A DNA stretch of 19,536 nucleotides from an uncultured Treponema sp. (GCA_905372265.1 CAJPOL010000028.1:1-19536), one strand, 5' to 3'; shown: positions 1-7,606, counted from the first letter of the stretch. The notes: generated from the letters alone by a model not told the origin. Made by a program: numbers and translations.

Positions 1-54
1 TGAATATATTATAAAGTTTAGATGTTGTGAAACAATTCAGTATGGAGGAATAGT

Positions 55-840
55 ATGAAGAAACCCATTATGATTTTATGTGCGGCGCTCATTGGGTGTG
101 CCGTATTCGCTATGGGCAAAGGCGAATCTGCAAAGAAGGAAAATATTATTACAATCGGAACTTCGGCTTCGTATAAACCGTGGGCTTATCAAGAAAACGA
201 TGAGGTAAAAGGTTTTGAAATCGATGTATGGAATGAAATTGCGAAAAGAAACGGCTTAGAGCTCAAAATGAAATTAGGCAAATTCTCAGGATTGGTGGGG
301 ATGCTGGATGCAGGTGAAATTGATTCCGTTGCACATCAAATGTCTATTACGCCTGCACGTTTAGAAAAATATTTGTTTTCAAGCCCTTATGCTTACAGCT
401 ATTATGACTTTTTTGTAAAAAAAGGCTCCGATATTAAGACCTTAGACGATTTAAAACAGAAGAGAGTCGGCTGCTGGCTTGGCGGAAACGGGGAAAAAAC
501 GTTAAGAGAAATTAATGAAAAATATAATTTAAATCTTGACATTGTTCCGTACGACGGGGCGCCTATGGAACGCGAGGTTTTATTAGGAAGAATCGATGCT
601 TTCTGGCAAGGCGAAGTAAAAACTCTTACCGTGGTAAAGGATGAAAATCTTGATTTAGTCCAATTACAGCAAAAACTTACATATGAAGTAAACGCCTATC
701 CTTTTAGAAAAGATGCTCGAGGGGAAAACTTATCCGCTATGGCAAAACAAACAATAGATGAGATGAGAAAAGACGGAACTCTAAAGAAATTGTCGGAAAA
801 ATGGTTTTCAATTGATGTAACTCAAGAAGCAAAACAATAA
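55..840 (+). CDS. Polar amino-acid ABC transporter, substrate-binding lipoprotein (SBP family 3)
   Basis: A 261-residue extracytoplasmic binding protein that would capture an amino acid in the periplasm and deliver it to the permease encoded next. The N-terminus is a lipoprotein-type signal peptide with a lipobox L-I-G-C ending at Cys15. The mature part shows hallmarks of SBP family 3: GFEIDVWNEIAKR (residues 53-65) and ITPARLEKYLFSSPY (98-112), where the Arg is the usual ligand alpha-carboxylate contact in this family. Length is normal. The start is supported by GGAGGA (44-49) five bases upstream of ATG. It is the first gene of a compact importer operon: the permease begins five bases after its stop. 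Substrate is not readable from sequence; a polar or sulfur amino acid is possible. Composition is AT-rich compared with genes further right. Confidence 0.93.
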   Translation: MKKPIMILCAALIGCAVFAMGKGESAKKENIITIGTSASYKPWAYQENDEVKGFEIDVWNEIAKRNGLELKMKLGKFSGLVGMLDAGEIDSVAHQMSITPARLEKYLFSSPYAYSYYDFFVKKGSDIKTLDDLKQKRVGCWLGGNGEKTLREINEKYNLNLDIVPYDGAPMEREVLLGRIDAFWQGEVKTLTVVKDENLDLVQLQQKLTYEVNAYPFRKDARGENLSAMAKQTIDEMRKDGTLKKLSEKWFSIDVTQEAKQ

Positions 841-845
841 AGAGA

Positions 846-1535
846 GTGAATAATATAAATTTTGATGTAAGGTTTGCGCTGCATCTTGTTCCGGGAATGT
901 TAAAGTATGCAGGCGTAACCTTACAGCTTTCAATGTTGGCAATAGTATGCGGCCTTGCATTAGCTTTTTTAATTGCATTTATCATTGATGCAAAAGTACC
1001 TTTACTGAGTGTTCTTTTTAGACTTTATGTTTCGTTCTTTAGGGGCACTCCGTTAATGGCGCAGTTGTTTTGTTTCTATTTCGGCGTATTGCCTTTAATG
1101 GGAACGCTGGTACAGCGGATTTCATCTTTTTCGGCAGCCTTAATAGTACTTTCTTTAGCCAGTTCCGCCTATATGTCGGAGTCCTTACGGGCTGCTTTTT
1201 CTTCTATTGAGAAGGGGCAAATGGAAGCAGCCTATTCGGTCGGTATGACCTATATGCAGGCTATGCGCTTTATCATTTTACCGCAAGCAATAAGAGTTGC
1301 CCTACCCACTTTGTTCAGCAGTTTTATCAATATTATTAAAGACACCTCTTTGGTTTTTGCGATAGGAGTTAAAGAAATGATGGCGCAGGCTCAACTGGAA
1401 GGTTCGTCAGGTTATAGATACTTGGAAGCATACGTTTGTGTCTTATTTGTTTATTGGGCTATTACTGCAATTCTGGGTAAACTCCAAAAACGGCTTGAAA
1501 AAAAATTCAGTAAAGGAGTAGGTCTTGACGGATAA
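846..1535 (+). CDS. Polar amino-acid ABC transporter permease (HisM/GlnP family)
   Basis: A 229-residue inner-membrane permease that forms the translocation channel of the importer. It has the FFRGTPL motif (64-70) typical of polar amino-acid permeases and the cytoplasmic EAA loop (EAA at 127-129, Gly133, ILP at 144-146) that docks on the ATPase. Hydrophobic segments near 20-46, 55-80, 95-112, 158-175 and 193-211 fit the usual five-helix core. Start is GTG at 846, five bases after the upstream stop, with only a weak purine-rich site overlapping the end of the binding-protein gene, so translation is probably coupled. A start at the internal ATG (897) would cut into the first helix and is less likely. 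Only one permease gene is present, so it probably works as a homodimer. Confidence 0.92.
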   Translation: MNNINFDVRFALHLVPGMLKYAGVTLQLSMLAIVCGLALAFLIAFIIDAKVPLLSVLFRLYVSFFRGTPLMAQLFCFYFGVLPLMGTLVQRISSFSAALIVLSLASSAYMSESLRAAFSSIEKGQMEAAYSVGMTYMQAMRFIILPQAIRVALPTLFSSFINIIKDTSLVFAIGVKEMMAQAQLEGSSGYRYLEAYVCVLFVYWAITAILGKLQKRLEKKFSKGVGLDG

Positions 1536-1541
1536 TACATA

Positions 1542-1557
1542 TAGAAGGATACTTCTA
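1542..1557 (+). other. Small inverted repeat between permease and ATPase genes
   Basis: TAGAAG-GATA-CTTCTA is a perfect six-base-pair stem with a four-base loop in the 74-base spacer before the ATPase start. It is not followed by a long T run, so it is not a convincing terminator. It could slow decay or modestly reduce read-through into the ATPase gene. It may be chance. Confidence 0.3.
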
Positions 1558-1609
1558 AAAAATCGGTGTGTACTTTTTGCAAGATATTCAAAAAAATAAG
1601 AAGACTATA

Positions 1610-2341
1610 ATGCTTAAAATAAAGAACTTGACTGTAGAATTTAACGGTAAAGCGGTTTTAAACAACTTTAGTTTAGAAGTAAAAAAAGGTGAAACGGTTG
1701 TTATTATCGGTCCTTCCGGTACCGGAAAATCCACTTTATTACGGTGCATAAATTATTTAGAAAAACCCAAAAAAGGAACGATAGAACTGGGCGGAGTTTA
1801 TGCCGATTTTTCTAAAATAAATAAAGAAACAATATTCACATTAAGAAAACGCTCCTCCATGGTCTTTCAATCTTTTAACCTCTTCAATAATTTAACCGTA
1901 AAAATGAATATCGTAAAACCGCTTACCGTTGTTTACGGATTTGAAAAAGAAAGAGCGGAACAAAAAGCGCTTCAGTTGTTAAAAAAAGTCGGTCTGCTTG
2001 AAAAAGCTGATGAGTATCCTAACAAATTATCCGGCGGACAAAAACAGCGAGTAGGCATTGTTCGAGCGGTTGCCATTAATCCCGGTATCATTTTATTTGA
2101 TGAACCGACTTCCGCACTTGATCCTGAGCTATCCGGCGAAGTACTGAATGTAATAAGAGACCTTTCAAAAGAGCATATGACGCTCTTGATCGTTACACAT
2201 GAAATGCAGTTTGCCCGGGAGATTGCAGATAGAATTATTTTTATGGAAGACGGCTCTATTATTGAAGAAGGTTCTCCTGAAAAAATATTTACAGATCCCG
2301 ACAACCCTAGAACGAGAGAATTCATTACGAGCTCGTTTTAG
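1610..2341 (+). CDS. Polar amino-acid ABC transporter ATP-binding protein
   Basis: The 243-residue ATPase that powers the importer at the cytoplasmic face. Motifs are all intact: Walker A GPSGTGKST from residue 34, Q-loop Gln87, signature LSGGQ (140-144), Walker B IILFDE (160-165) and H-loop His197. The C-terminal GSPEKIF...NPRTREF pattern is typical of the GlnQ/HisP/TcyC group. An in-frame GTG at 1568 would add 14 residues that do not resemble the family N-terminus. ATG 1610, giving MLKIKNLTVEF, matches it well and has a weak AAGAAG site upstream. It is the last gene of the importer operon. Codon use is strongly A/T-ending, as in the two genes before it. Confidence 0.93.
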   Translation: MLKIKNLTVEFNGKAVLNNFSLEVKKGETVVIIGPSGTGKSTLLRCINYLEKPKKGTIELGGVYADFSKINKETIFTLRKRSSMVFQSFNLFNNLTVKMNIVKPLTVVYGFEKERAEQKALQLLKKVGLLEKADEYPNKLSGGQKQRVGIVRAVAINPGIILFDEPTSALDPELSGEVLNVIRDLSKEHMTLLIVTHEMQFAREIADRIIFMEDGSIIEEGSPEKIFTDPDNPRTREFITSSF

Positions 2342-2408
2342 AGTTCGAGGAATTCTTCTTTTACTAAGAACATCTGATACGATTGCCCTGACTCTTTGTT
2401 GTACTCAG

Positions 2409-2438
2409 TTGACACATTCCGCTATTTTTCTGTATAGT
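2409..2438 (+). promoter_or_regulatory. Predicted sigma70-type promoter of the MATE gene
   Basis: A perfect -35 TTGACA (2409-2414) is followed after 18 bases by TATAGT (2433-2438), preceded by TG as in extended -10 elements. The predicted start of transcription, near 2445, leaves a leader of about 37 bases containing a short inverted repeat (2454-2467) and AAGGAG (2471-2476). This indicates that the MATE gene is transcribed separately from the importer operon. Confidence 0.6.
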
Positions 2439-2453
2439 TCCTTGAAAAATAAA

Positions 2454-2467
2454 TGACGGTATCGTCA
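2454..2467 (+). promoter_or_regulatory. Inverted repeat in the MATE leader, possible operator or hairpin
   Basis: TGACG-GTAT-CGTCA has perfect five-base arms and lies between the predicted transcription start and the ribosome-binding site. It could be a repressor operator placed just downstream of the promoter or a small leader hairpin. No regulator gene lies next to it, so the role is open. Confidence 0.3.
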
Positions 2468-2481
2468 GTTAAGGAGTTGTT

Positions 2482-3843
2482 ATGACGGATAAACGGGAAG
2501 AGCTTATCAGCGGCAGCATTGTTAAGCTCATGTTTAAATTAGGTATACCGGGCATTATCGGAATGCTGGTTATTAGCTTGTACAGTTTTGTCGATGCAGC
2601 GTTTGTCGGACGGTATGTCGGTGAAAAAGCGCTCGGCGCAATTAGTGTCGCCTATGCATTTACACTGATAAATAACGGTATTGCAGTACTTATCGGAATA
2701 GGCTCCGCATCGGTTTTATCGCGGGCTATCGGCAGGAAAGATCAAAAAACGATCGATTCAGTTATGGGAAATGTGCTTGTTCTAACCGTGCTGCTGTCAT
2801 CGATTGTAATGGTTGCCGGATATGTTTTTGCGCCGCAGCTTTTACGCCTCATCGGGGCAGAAGGAGAAATGCATTCATTGGGCGTACAATACTTGCGTAT
2901 TGTGTACCTCGGCTCCATTTTTGTGAACTTTGGACAGGCTTCGAATATGGTCTTGCGCGGAGAAGGTAGAATTACCCTTGCCATGATTATCATGGGGTCA
3001 GGCGCTGTTTTGAATATTGCTTTGGATGCTCTGTTTATCATTGTATTTAAGCAAGGCATTGCCGGCGCTGCCGTTGCAACGGTTATTTCGCAAGCGGTTT
3101 TTGCATTCGTAAGCTTTTTCTACTTTTTGTGTTTCAGTAAAAATGTCCGCTTTAAAACATTTGCATTGGATAAAGCAATTGCTGGAGAAACGGTTGCAAT
3201 CGGGATGTCTGCAATGATTATGCAGATACTTTCGTTGGTACAGCAAACGGTGATGTATGCAACGCTCAAAAAGTACGGCGGAGAAGATCAGGTGGTGCTG
3301 ATGGGCGCATTCTTCCGCTATCTGATGTTGAGCTTTATTCCTCTCTGGGGATTAAGTCAGGGCTTTCAGCCCTTTGTCGGGACGAACTTCGGAGCAGGGC
3401 TCTTTGATCGGGTAAAAAAAGGTACCGGTTGGTTTTATGCTTTCGGGACCGCGCTTGCGCTGCTTGCATGGGGATTATTTTTGACAATCCCCGAAAAAGT
3501 GCTGGGTCTGTTTATCGATAATCCGGCTCTCGTAGCGCAGGGAAAAACAGACGCAATCATTGCCATGCTGATATTTCCGGCCCTAGCGATTATGATACTA
3601 AACATAACGCTTTTTCAAGCTATCGGAAAACCGAAGCCTGCCGGTATGTTAGCGATTTCCCGTCAGCTGGTGCTCTTTGTGCCTGCCGTACTTATTTTGC
3701 CCCGATTTTTCGGCGCGCGCGGCGTATGGCTTGCCATGCCCATTGTTGACGGCATTATCGTGATTCTCTCTGTTATTATTATGCTACAGGTATTTGCAAA
3801 CGATTTAAGTAAAAAACCGGAAGCGGACGCTAAAAACGCATAG
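2482..3843 (+). CDS. MATE family efflux transporter
   Basis: A 453-residue inner-membrane protein with about 12 hydrophobic segments, the normal size for MATE (multidrug and toxic compound extrusion) cation-coupled antiporters. Family signatures include VDAAFVGRYVG (37-47), LRGEGR (158-163), VLNIALDALFI (176-186) and GFQPFVGTNFGAG (294-306). The last is characteristic of the MepA/DinF-like branch. The start is fixed by AAGGAG at 2471-2476, five bases before ATG. A good promoter lies just upstream and a bidirectional terminator overlaps the stop codon, so it is probably a single-gene unit. The exported compound cannot be told from sequence. GC content is visibly higher than in the importer operon upstream. 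Confidence 0.93.
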   Translation: MTDKREELISGSIVKLMFKLGIPGIIGMLVISLYSFVDAAFVGRYVGEKALGAISVAYAFTLINNGIAVLIGIGSASVLSRAIGRKDQKTIDSVMGNVLVLTVLLSSIVMVAGYVFAPQLLRLIGAEGEMHSLGVQYLRIVYLGSIFVNFGQASNMVLRGEGRITLAMIIMGSGAVLNIALDALFIIVFKQGIAGAAVATVISQAVFAFVSFFYFLCFSKNVRFKTFALDKAIAGETVAIGMSAMIMQILSLVQQTVMYATLKKYGGEDQVVLMGAFFRYLMLSFIPLWGLSQGFQPFVGTNFGAGLFDRVKKGTGWFYAFGTALALLAWGLFLTIPEKVLGLFIDNPALVAQGKTDAIIAMLIFPALAIMILNITLFQAIGKPKPAGMLAISRQLVLFVPAVLILPRFFGARGVWLAMPIVDGIIVILSVIIMLQVFANDLSKKPEADAKNA

Positions 3844-3850
3844 CGTTTTT
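3832..3850. terminator. Bidirectional rho-independent terminator
   Basis: AAAAACGC-ATA-GCGTTTTT is a perfect eight-base-pair stem with a three-base loop, A-rich on the left and T-rich on the right, so it can terminate transcripts in both directions. It overlaps the TAG stop of the MATE gene and serves the convergent envelope cluster ending at 3903. Confidence 0.7.
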
Positions 3851-3856
3851 CCGTAT

Positions 3857-3885
3857 GCAGCCGCCGTCTGTGTTGCGGCGGCTGC
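3857..3885. repeat. GC-rich hairpin between convergent genes
   Basis: GCAGCCGCCG pairs perfectly with CGGCGGCTGC (10 bp) around a nine-base loop. No T run follows directly on either strand. Read on the - strand it precedes the A/T hairpin at 3832-3850, so it may stabilise the 3' end of the envelope transcript or form part of a tandem terminator. Confidence 0.6.
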
Positions 3886-3902
3886 GACTGACGGGAAACA
3901 GT

Positions 3903-4559
3903 TTATTCTATAACCAATCCGTTTTCAAAGATATTGACAGCCCGCTCCATCGCATCTTTTTCCTCTTGCGATTTTGGACTAACACCCTCTAACGCATTTT
4001 TTATCTGTGTCTTAATGATCTTGTCCATAACACTCTTAGGAATAGTGTACAATGCATAATAAGTAAAGGATTCTTCCGAGACATCGCCGTCTTCGTTAAA
4101 ATAGCGATCCTGCGTCCAGAATTCCGCTTCCTGCCGGATGCCGGAAACGGAAACATTCGCCATCGTTTCCGCAGCGCGGATAACCGCCTGCCCGACTGCA
4201 TCCAAATTATCGGTTGCAGTAGCCGCTGCTTTCTGCTTCATGCGGACACCGGCCATTTGAGCCACCTGTTGAGGCATATCCAAGCTCTGGGTAATAGAGC
4301 GGACACCTTCAAGGCTCTTCCCTCTCGGCGAAATGAATTTAAAGACATAGACATCGGCGTTTTCTTTTCGGGCTTCAAGCTCCCGAACTTCCATAGTAAC
4401 CCAATCGGGCACTTTCTTGCCGAATTTTTTATCTTTGTAATCAATCATCTCCGGTGTTGTCTTCCGCGCTCCGGCAGTAGAAGCGCACGAGACAAGAAGC
4501 GAAACAGCGCACAAGATTAATGCCGCCGTCGGCATTGCTTTTAAGACATATTTTTTCAT
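3903..4559 (-). CDS. Putative lipoprotein, LPP20/FlgP-like in pattern
   Basis: A 218-residue secreted lipoprotein with a signal peptide and lipobox L-V-S-C at Cys25. The start at 4559 is chosen because AAGGAGA (4566-4572) sits six bases upstream; a longer in-frame start at 4613 would put 18 non-signal residues before it. The mature part has a PDW motif (KKVPDW), an Ala-rich helical stretch with many A..A spacings (residues 105-140), then a strand-rich FTYYALYTI segment. This order resembles LPP20/FlgP-type lipoproteins, but the match is by pattern only. It is the last gene of a three-gene envelope cluster, 101 bases after the preceding gene. Function unknown; it is likely anchored to a membrane facing the periplasm. 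Confidence 0.75.
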   Translation of the reverse strand: MKKYVLKAMPTAALILCAVSLLVSCASTAGARKTTPEMIDYKDKKFGKKVPDWVTMEVRELEARKENADVYVFKFISPRGKSLEGVRSITQSLDMPQQVAQMAGVRMKQKAAATATDNLDAVGQAVIRAAETMANVSVSGIRQEAEFWTQDRYFNEDGDVSEESFTYYALYTIPKSVMDKIIKTQIKNALEGVSPKSQEEKDAMERAVNIFENGLVIE

Positions 4560-4575
4560 TGTCTTTCTCCTTAAA

Positions 4576-4615
4576 ATAGAAGTTCTATAATCACTCCGCG
4601 CCGTGAACGGCACGG
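4576..4615 (-). promoter_or_regulatory. Two inverted repeats in the spacer before the small lipoprotein gene
   Basis: On the - strand, CCGTGCCG-TTCA-CGGCGCGG (4615-4596) forms an eight-pair stem with one G-T pair. It is followed by ATAGAA-C-TTCTAT (4588-4576), a perfect six-base inverted repeat just upstream of the ribosome-binding site. Neither has a T tail. The first could be a processing or attenuation structure that lets the last gene be expressed at a different level from the two before it; the second could be an operator. Confidence 0.35.
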
Positions 4616-4660
4616 ATGACTACTTACTGTTATATCCGGTTTTCACTATAGCGATATGTA

Positions 4661-5932
4661 CTACAATCCCGAACGGAATACCAGCGTTTTACCGCGTATC
4701 ATAATGAGCTCCATACCGGTTAAGCCCGGGACAGCTTCCGCAGCAGCATAAATGATATCTTCCATATCTTCAACCGTACCGAAATACTGTACGGCATATT
4801 TTGTCTGGGCTGCGGATTGATTCATAACCCGAATTGTTTCAACCTCATTTTTCAGCTTTGCTCTGAACCGGCTCATTAATTTGCTGTCCGCAGTATTATT
4901 GATAACAAGTTCATAGCGGATTCCTTGCCGGTAATCCCGCTCCAATGCTTTTTTCGATTGATCGACTGCGCTTGCCATCGCTTTAAAAACCGTCGATTTG
5001 AGCGCATTCTGGGCTGCGGAATCCGCACTTGAACGGTCAAAGGTTTTTGGACTTGCGTAGGGAACGGATCCAAGTAATTCGCCGGTCGAAGGATTATACA
5101 TTTTCAAGTTTATTTCAGCTTTGCCGAAATAACCGCCATTTTCGGTTCCGCCTTGTACAAAACCGTCGATTTCAATATAGACATCGGCGCCGAGTTTCTG
5201 CGCAATCCACTGTACCAGCGTCAAATCGGCGGTTTCCGGTTCCTGCTTGAATAAGGCGGCGCTGTCTTCTTTCAGTTTTTCAACGGCCGCATAGTCAACA
5301 GCACGCAACCCGTTGTCGAGCAAGTATTTATTGGCCATCGCAACGGCGGAGCGGGAAAACACATTTTCCGATTTTGCATGGTCGCTCGGAACAACCATAT
5401 ACAGCATTCCGTTCATATAGGATTCGAGAAATTCAGTGTTTTTACCGCCGGATAGTGAAGCGGTACGCTGCTGTTGTGCCGCTGTTATTGCACCGCCGTT
5501 TTGCCCTCCGCTGCCGGATTCCGAACCGGTTTTATGCGTGAGCGATATGCCCTCTGCCAGCAGAACGCTCATAACGGTATTCATTTTTACCGGTATCCGG
5601 ATTTCGCAATAGACGCCGCGGTATGTTTCTTCCCGTTTTGTGATACTCACATATTCATTTTCTACAAATCCCTGCGGAGCGGTATCGGCATAAAGTATCG
5701 GAGTGAGCCTATCATGATGCTGCATTTCTTCCGTACTGCCGATAATATCGATAACCGCAGTCTTTACGGCGTTCATCTTAGCCTGATTCAAAGCGATTAA
5801 AAAGGATGCGCCTTCTCCGGCGCCCGGATATATCGGATTGGTTCCCCTGTATTCCGCCACCTCCGGCACCGAAGCGCAGGATGCCGCGACTAGCACGAGC
5901 GCTGCGCCGTATAATCCGTACAATTTTTTCAT
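4661..5932 (-). CDS. Putative envelope lipoprotein with FlgT-N-like and CsgG/TolB-like regions
   Basis: A 423-residue lipoprotein with signal peptide and lipobox A-A-S-C (Cys19). The start is ATG 5932: AGGAG (5940-5944) stands seven bases upstream, inside the first codons of a possible longer start at 5947. Residues about 40-130 have an Ala-rich helix followed by strands (ALNQAKMNAVKTAVIDIIGS, then V-S-I...EIRIPVK), like the N-terminal domain of FlgT/LPP20 proteins. A Ser/Gly/Gln-rich linker spans 131-167. Residues about 190-340 look like a CsgG/TolB-N fold (LGADVYIEIDGFV, then NLKMYNPSTGELL). A third small domain closes the protein. These are pattern-level resemblances; no catalytic residues are visible. 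It is the middle gene of the cluster, 49 bases after the barrel protein gene. Confidence 0.75.
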   Translation of the reverse strand: MKKLYGLYGAALVLVAASCASVPEVAEYRGTNPIYPGAGEGASFLIALNQAKMNAVKTAVIDIIGSTEEMQHHDRLTPILYADTAPQGFVENEYVSITKREETYRGVYCEIRIPVKMNTVMSVLLAEGISLTHKTGSESGSGGQNGGAITAAQQQRTASLSGGKNTEFLESYMNGMLYMVVPSDHAKSENVFSRSAVAMANKYLLDNGLRAVDYAAVEKLKEDSAALFKQEPETADLTLVQWIAQKLGADVYIEIDGFVQGGTENGGYFGKAEINLKMYNPSTGELLGSVPYASPKTFDRSSADSAAQNALKSTVFKAMASAVDQSKKALERDYRQGIRYELVINNTADSKLMSRFRAKLKNEVETIRVMNQSAAQTKYAVQYFGTVEDMEDIIYAAAEAVPGLTGMELIMIRGKTLVFRSGL

Positions 5933-5939
5933 TTTTTTG

Positions 5940-5944
5940 CTCCT
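5940..5944 (-). promoter_or_regulatory. Ribosome-binding site deciding the 5932 start
   Basis: AGGAG on the - strand, seven bases before ATG 5932. Because it overlaps codons 2-3 of the alternative start at 5947, it argues for the shorter protein, whose signal peptide then begins MKKLYG as expected. Confidence 0.6.
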
Positions 5945-5981
5945 CATATTTGTATATCTTCTGTCCTCTCTGCTAAGCAGT

Positions 5982-7505
5982 CTATAGCCGCTGCGTAATG
6001 CCTAAAAACGCATACACATTCAGATGAGAATAAAACATGTTCCAGCTATAGTCTTGTATACGGGACAAATCGGAGGCAGCAAGCTCTCCTTTCCGGTATA
6101 AAGAATCGCCTGCTGTTCGAACATTCGTTAGACTTTCCATGTAGCCGACTCCGGCGGAAAAATTCAGCGACCATGTGCGCGACATGATATATTCTACCGA
6201 TAGGATCGCCCGTCCCCCGATATGCCATGCATAGGCTGTCTTTTCATACCATTTTTCCTCTTGTTTAGTTTTTTTAGCGGACAGCGCTGACGAATCGGCA
6301 GGATTTGCATGAACCGCCATCGCCGACACGCAAAAGTGCAGCTCAGGCGTTATCTTAAACCGCGAGGCATAAAAATTATAAAGGGTTATCCCAATATAAC
6401 TTGTTCCTGCAGAAAAAGGATTGAGAGGACGCGAACGCATTACCGGATGTATCGATTGTTGGATAGTGTATTCATATCCCATTAAAAATCCGACATGAAA
6501 AGGCAGATCATACGAAAACCGCATACCGAATCCCGGCTGCACCGGCAGATAGTTGGATGCTCCCGTTGTCCCCGTTCCGGTAACCGGAATAGTAACGCCG
6601 GTATACAGCTGGAAATCAAGTTTTTTCCGCGGCCGTTCCTTTACCGAATCGCCTTCAACAATCGGCTGTGTTGCATACACGATAGTACCAATGGAGAACA
6701 CATCATGCACTTCGGTAACGATGAAAAAGCCTACCTCGGTAGAGGATTGCAAACCGCCTATAAACACCGGTTTTTCGATGCTGAATTCATCGCCGGGTTT
6801 TATCCCCATGTCATGGCCGAACTGTATCGTAACATTATTCCGTCTTCGGTCAACGGCAATGATACCGCTTTTCAGCGCAAATTCAGGCTCAGACTGTATC
6901 GCATTGCGGACAGCTATTCCCATTGCCTCGACTGCATTATCAACGGCCGTCTGCTTATCTTGCCTGAATGTTTGTACGGAAAGCGGAAAAACCCGTTGCC
7001 CCTTTTGTCCTGTCCCGTCTATAATCGTCAAAGAACCGTCAATGGTTATTTGCCAATACGCTTCTATAACCGTGGTGCCGTTTTTTTGTTTTTTTTCATA
7101 AATAATTTCTTCATCATAATAGGAAATTGAGGGAACAAATACGAGAAAACTGCCGGTAAGTTTTTCCCAATCGGCACGGGTAAATGCCTCTTCTCCTGCC
7201 AGCACTGTGGTGGAAACTTCAACTTGCGCTTCTTTGCTTTCTTTAATTTTCCGAATGAACGACTCAACATCGGCGGAGCGCATACGATTCTGCATACCGA
7301 TAACATTAAACCGCTTAAATGACGCTATGGCAACGGAAATCGCTTGATCGATCCGCGCCGTTAATCCATTCGGCATATAGTAGCCTTCCGAATACAGAGG
7401 AAATATCGCTACATCTTTTTTTTCGCTCACAACTTGAGAAAAGAGAAGCATGTTCCCTGACAGAATAAGAAGAAAGAAAGAGAAAGCCGCTTTTTTTATT
7501 TTCAT
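5982..7505 (-). CDS. Secreted protein with FlgT/CsgG-like domains and a C-terminal beta-barrel-like region
   Basis: A 507-residue exported protein. The N-terminus has a basic start and a hydrophobic core ending near S-Q (residues 23-24), a signal peptidase I type signal. DVAIFPL (from residue 31) plus the following helix and strand resemble the CsgG/TolB/FlgT-middle fold. Residues about 213-290, with NNVTIQFGHDMGIKPGDEF, resemble the C-terminal domain of FlgT. From about residue 296 to the end there are alternating aromatic strands (FQLYTGVTIPV, FHVGFLMGYEYT, LNVYAFLGITQ), as in a small outer-membrane barrel. Start codons at 7586 and 7523 are also in frame; none has a good ribosome-binding site, and 7505 is chosen for the signal peptide. 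It is the first gene of the envelope cluster. The coding strand contains two A8 and two A7 runs. Confidence 0.7.
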   Translation of the reverse strand: MKIKKAAFSFFLLILSGNMLLFSQVVSEKKDVAIFPLYSEGYYMPNGLTARIDQAISVAIASFKRFNVIGMQNRMRSADVESFIRKIKESKEAQVEVSTTVLAGEEAFTRADWEKLTGSFLVFVPSISYYDEEIIYEKKQKNGTTVIEAYWQITIDGSLTIIDGTGQKGQRVFPLSVQTFRQDKQTAVDNAVEAMGIAVRNAIQSEPEFALKSGIIAVDRRRNNVTIQFGHDMGIKPGDEFSIEKPVFIGGLQSSTEVGFFIVTEVHDVFSIGTIVYATQPIVEGDSVKERPRKKLDFQLYTGVTIPVTGTGTTGASNYLPVQPGFGMRFSYDLPFHVGFLMGYEYTIQQSIHPVMRSRPLNPFSAGTSYIGITLYNFYASRFKITPELHFCVSAMAVHANPADSSALSAKKTKQEEKWYEKTAYAWHIGGRAILSVEYIMSRTWSLNFSAGVGYMESLTNVRTAGDSLYRKGELAASDLSRIQDYSWNMFYSHLNVYAFLGITQRL

Positions 7506-7513
7506 TGTTTTTA

Positions 7514-7541
7514 AATATCCCATTTTGGCGGTTATTGTCAA
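7514..7541 (-). promoter_or_regulatory. Predicted promoter of the envelope cluster
   Basis: On the - strand a perfect TTGACA (7541-7536) is followed after 16 bases by GATATT (7519-7514, four of six matches). Transcription would begin within a few bases of ATG 7505, giving an almost leaderless message. That would explain why no ribosome-binding site is seen and favours the 7505 start. Confidence 0.4.
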
Positions 7542-7564
7542 TAAAGGGAAAAACACGGTACAAT
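7535..7564 (+). promoter_or_regulatory. Predicted sigma70-type promoter of the chemoreceptor-like gene
   Basis: TTGTCA (7535-7540, five of six) and TACAAT (7559-7564, five of six) are separated by 18 bases. The -35 box is almost the same DNA as the -35 box of the divergent envelope promoter, so the two promoters would share a binding face. Predicted transcription start is near 7571, 36 bases before ATG 7607. Confidence 0.55.
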
Positions 7565-7606
7565 AGAGCAATTTCTTTCTATGCAATGGGGATGTGATAA
7601 ACGATT

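Noticed and set aside
2343..2365. Possible terminator after the importer operon
   Set aside because: The palindromes here (ACGAGCTCGT and GAGGAATTCTTC) have no loop and would not form a stable RNA hairpin.
2199..2456. An 85-codon open frame overlapping the ATPase end and the spacer before the MATE gene
   Set aside because: It lies in another frame of a well-conserved ATPase gene, has no ribosome-binding site and overlaps the predicted MATE promoter.
6495..7130. Two long + strand open frames (182-211 codons) opposite the barrel-protein gene
   Set aside because: They are antisense shadows; the - strand product has a signal peptide and coherent domain patterns, while these do not resemble proteins.
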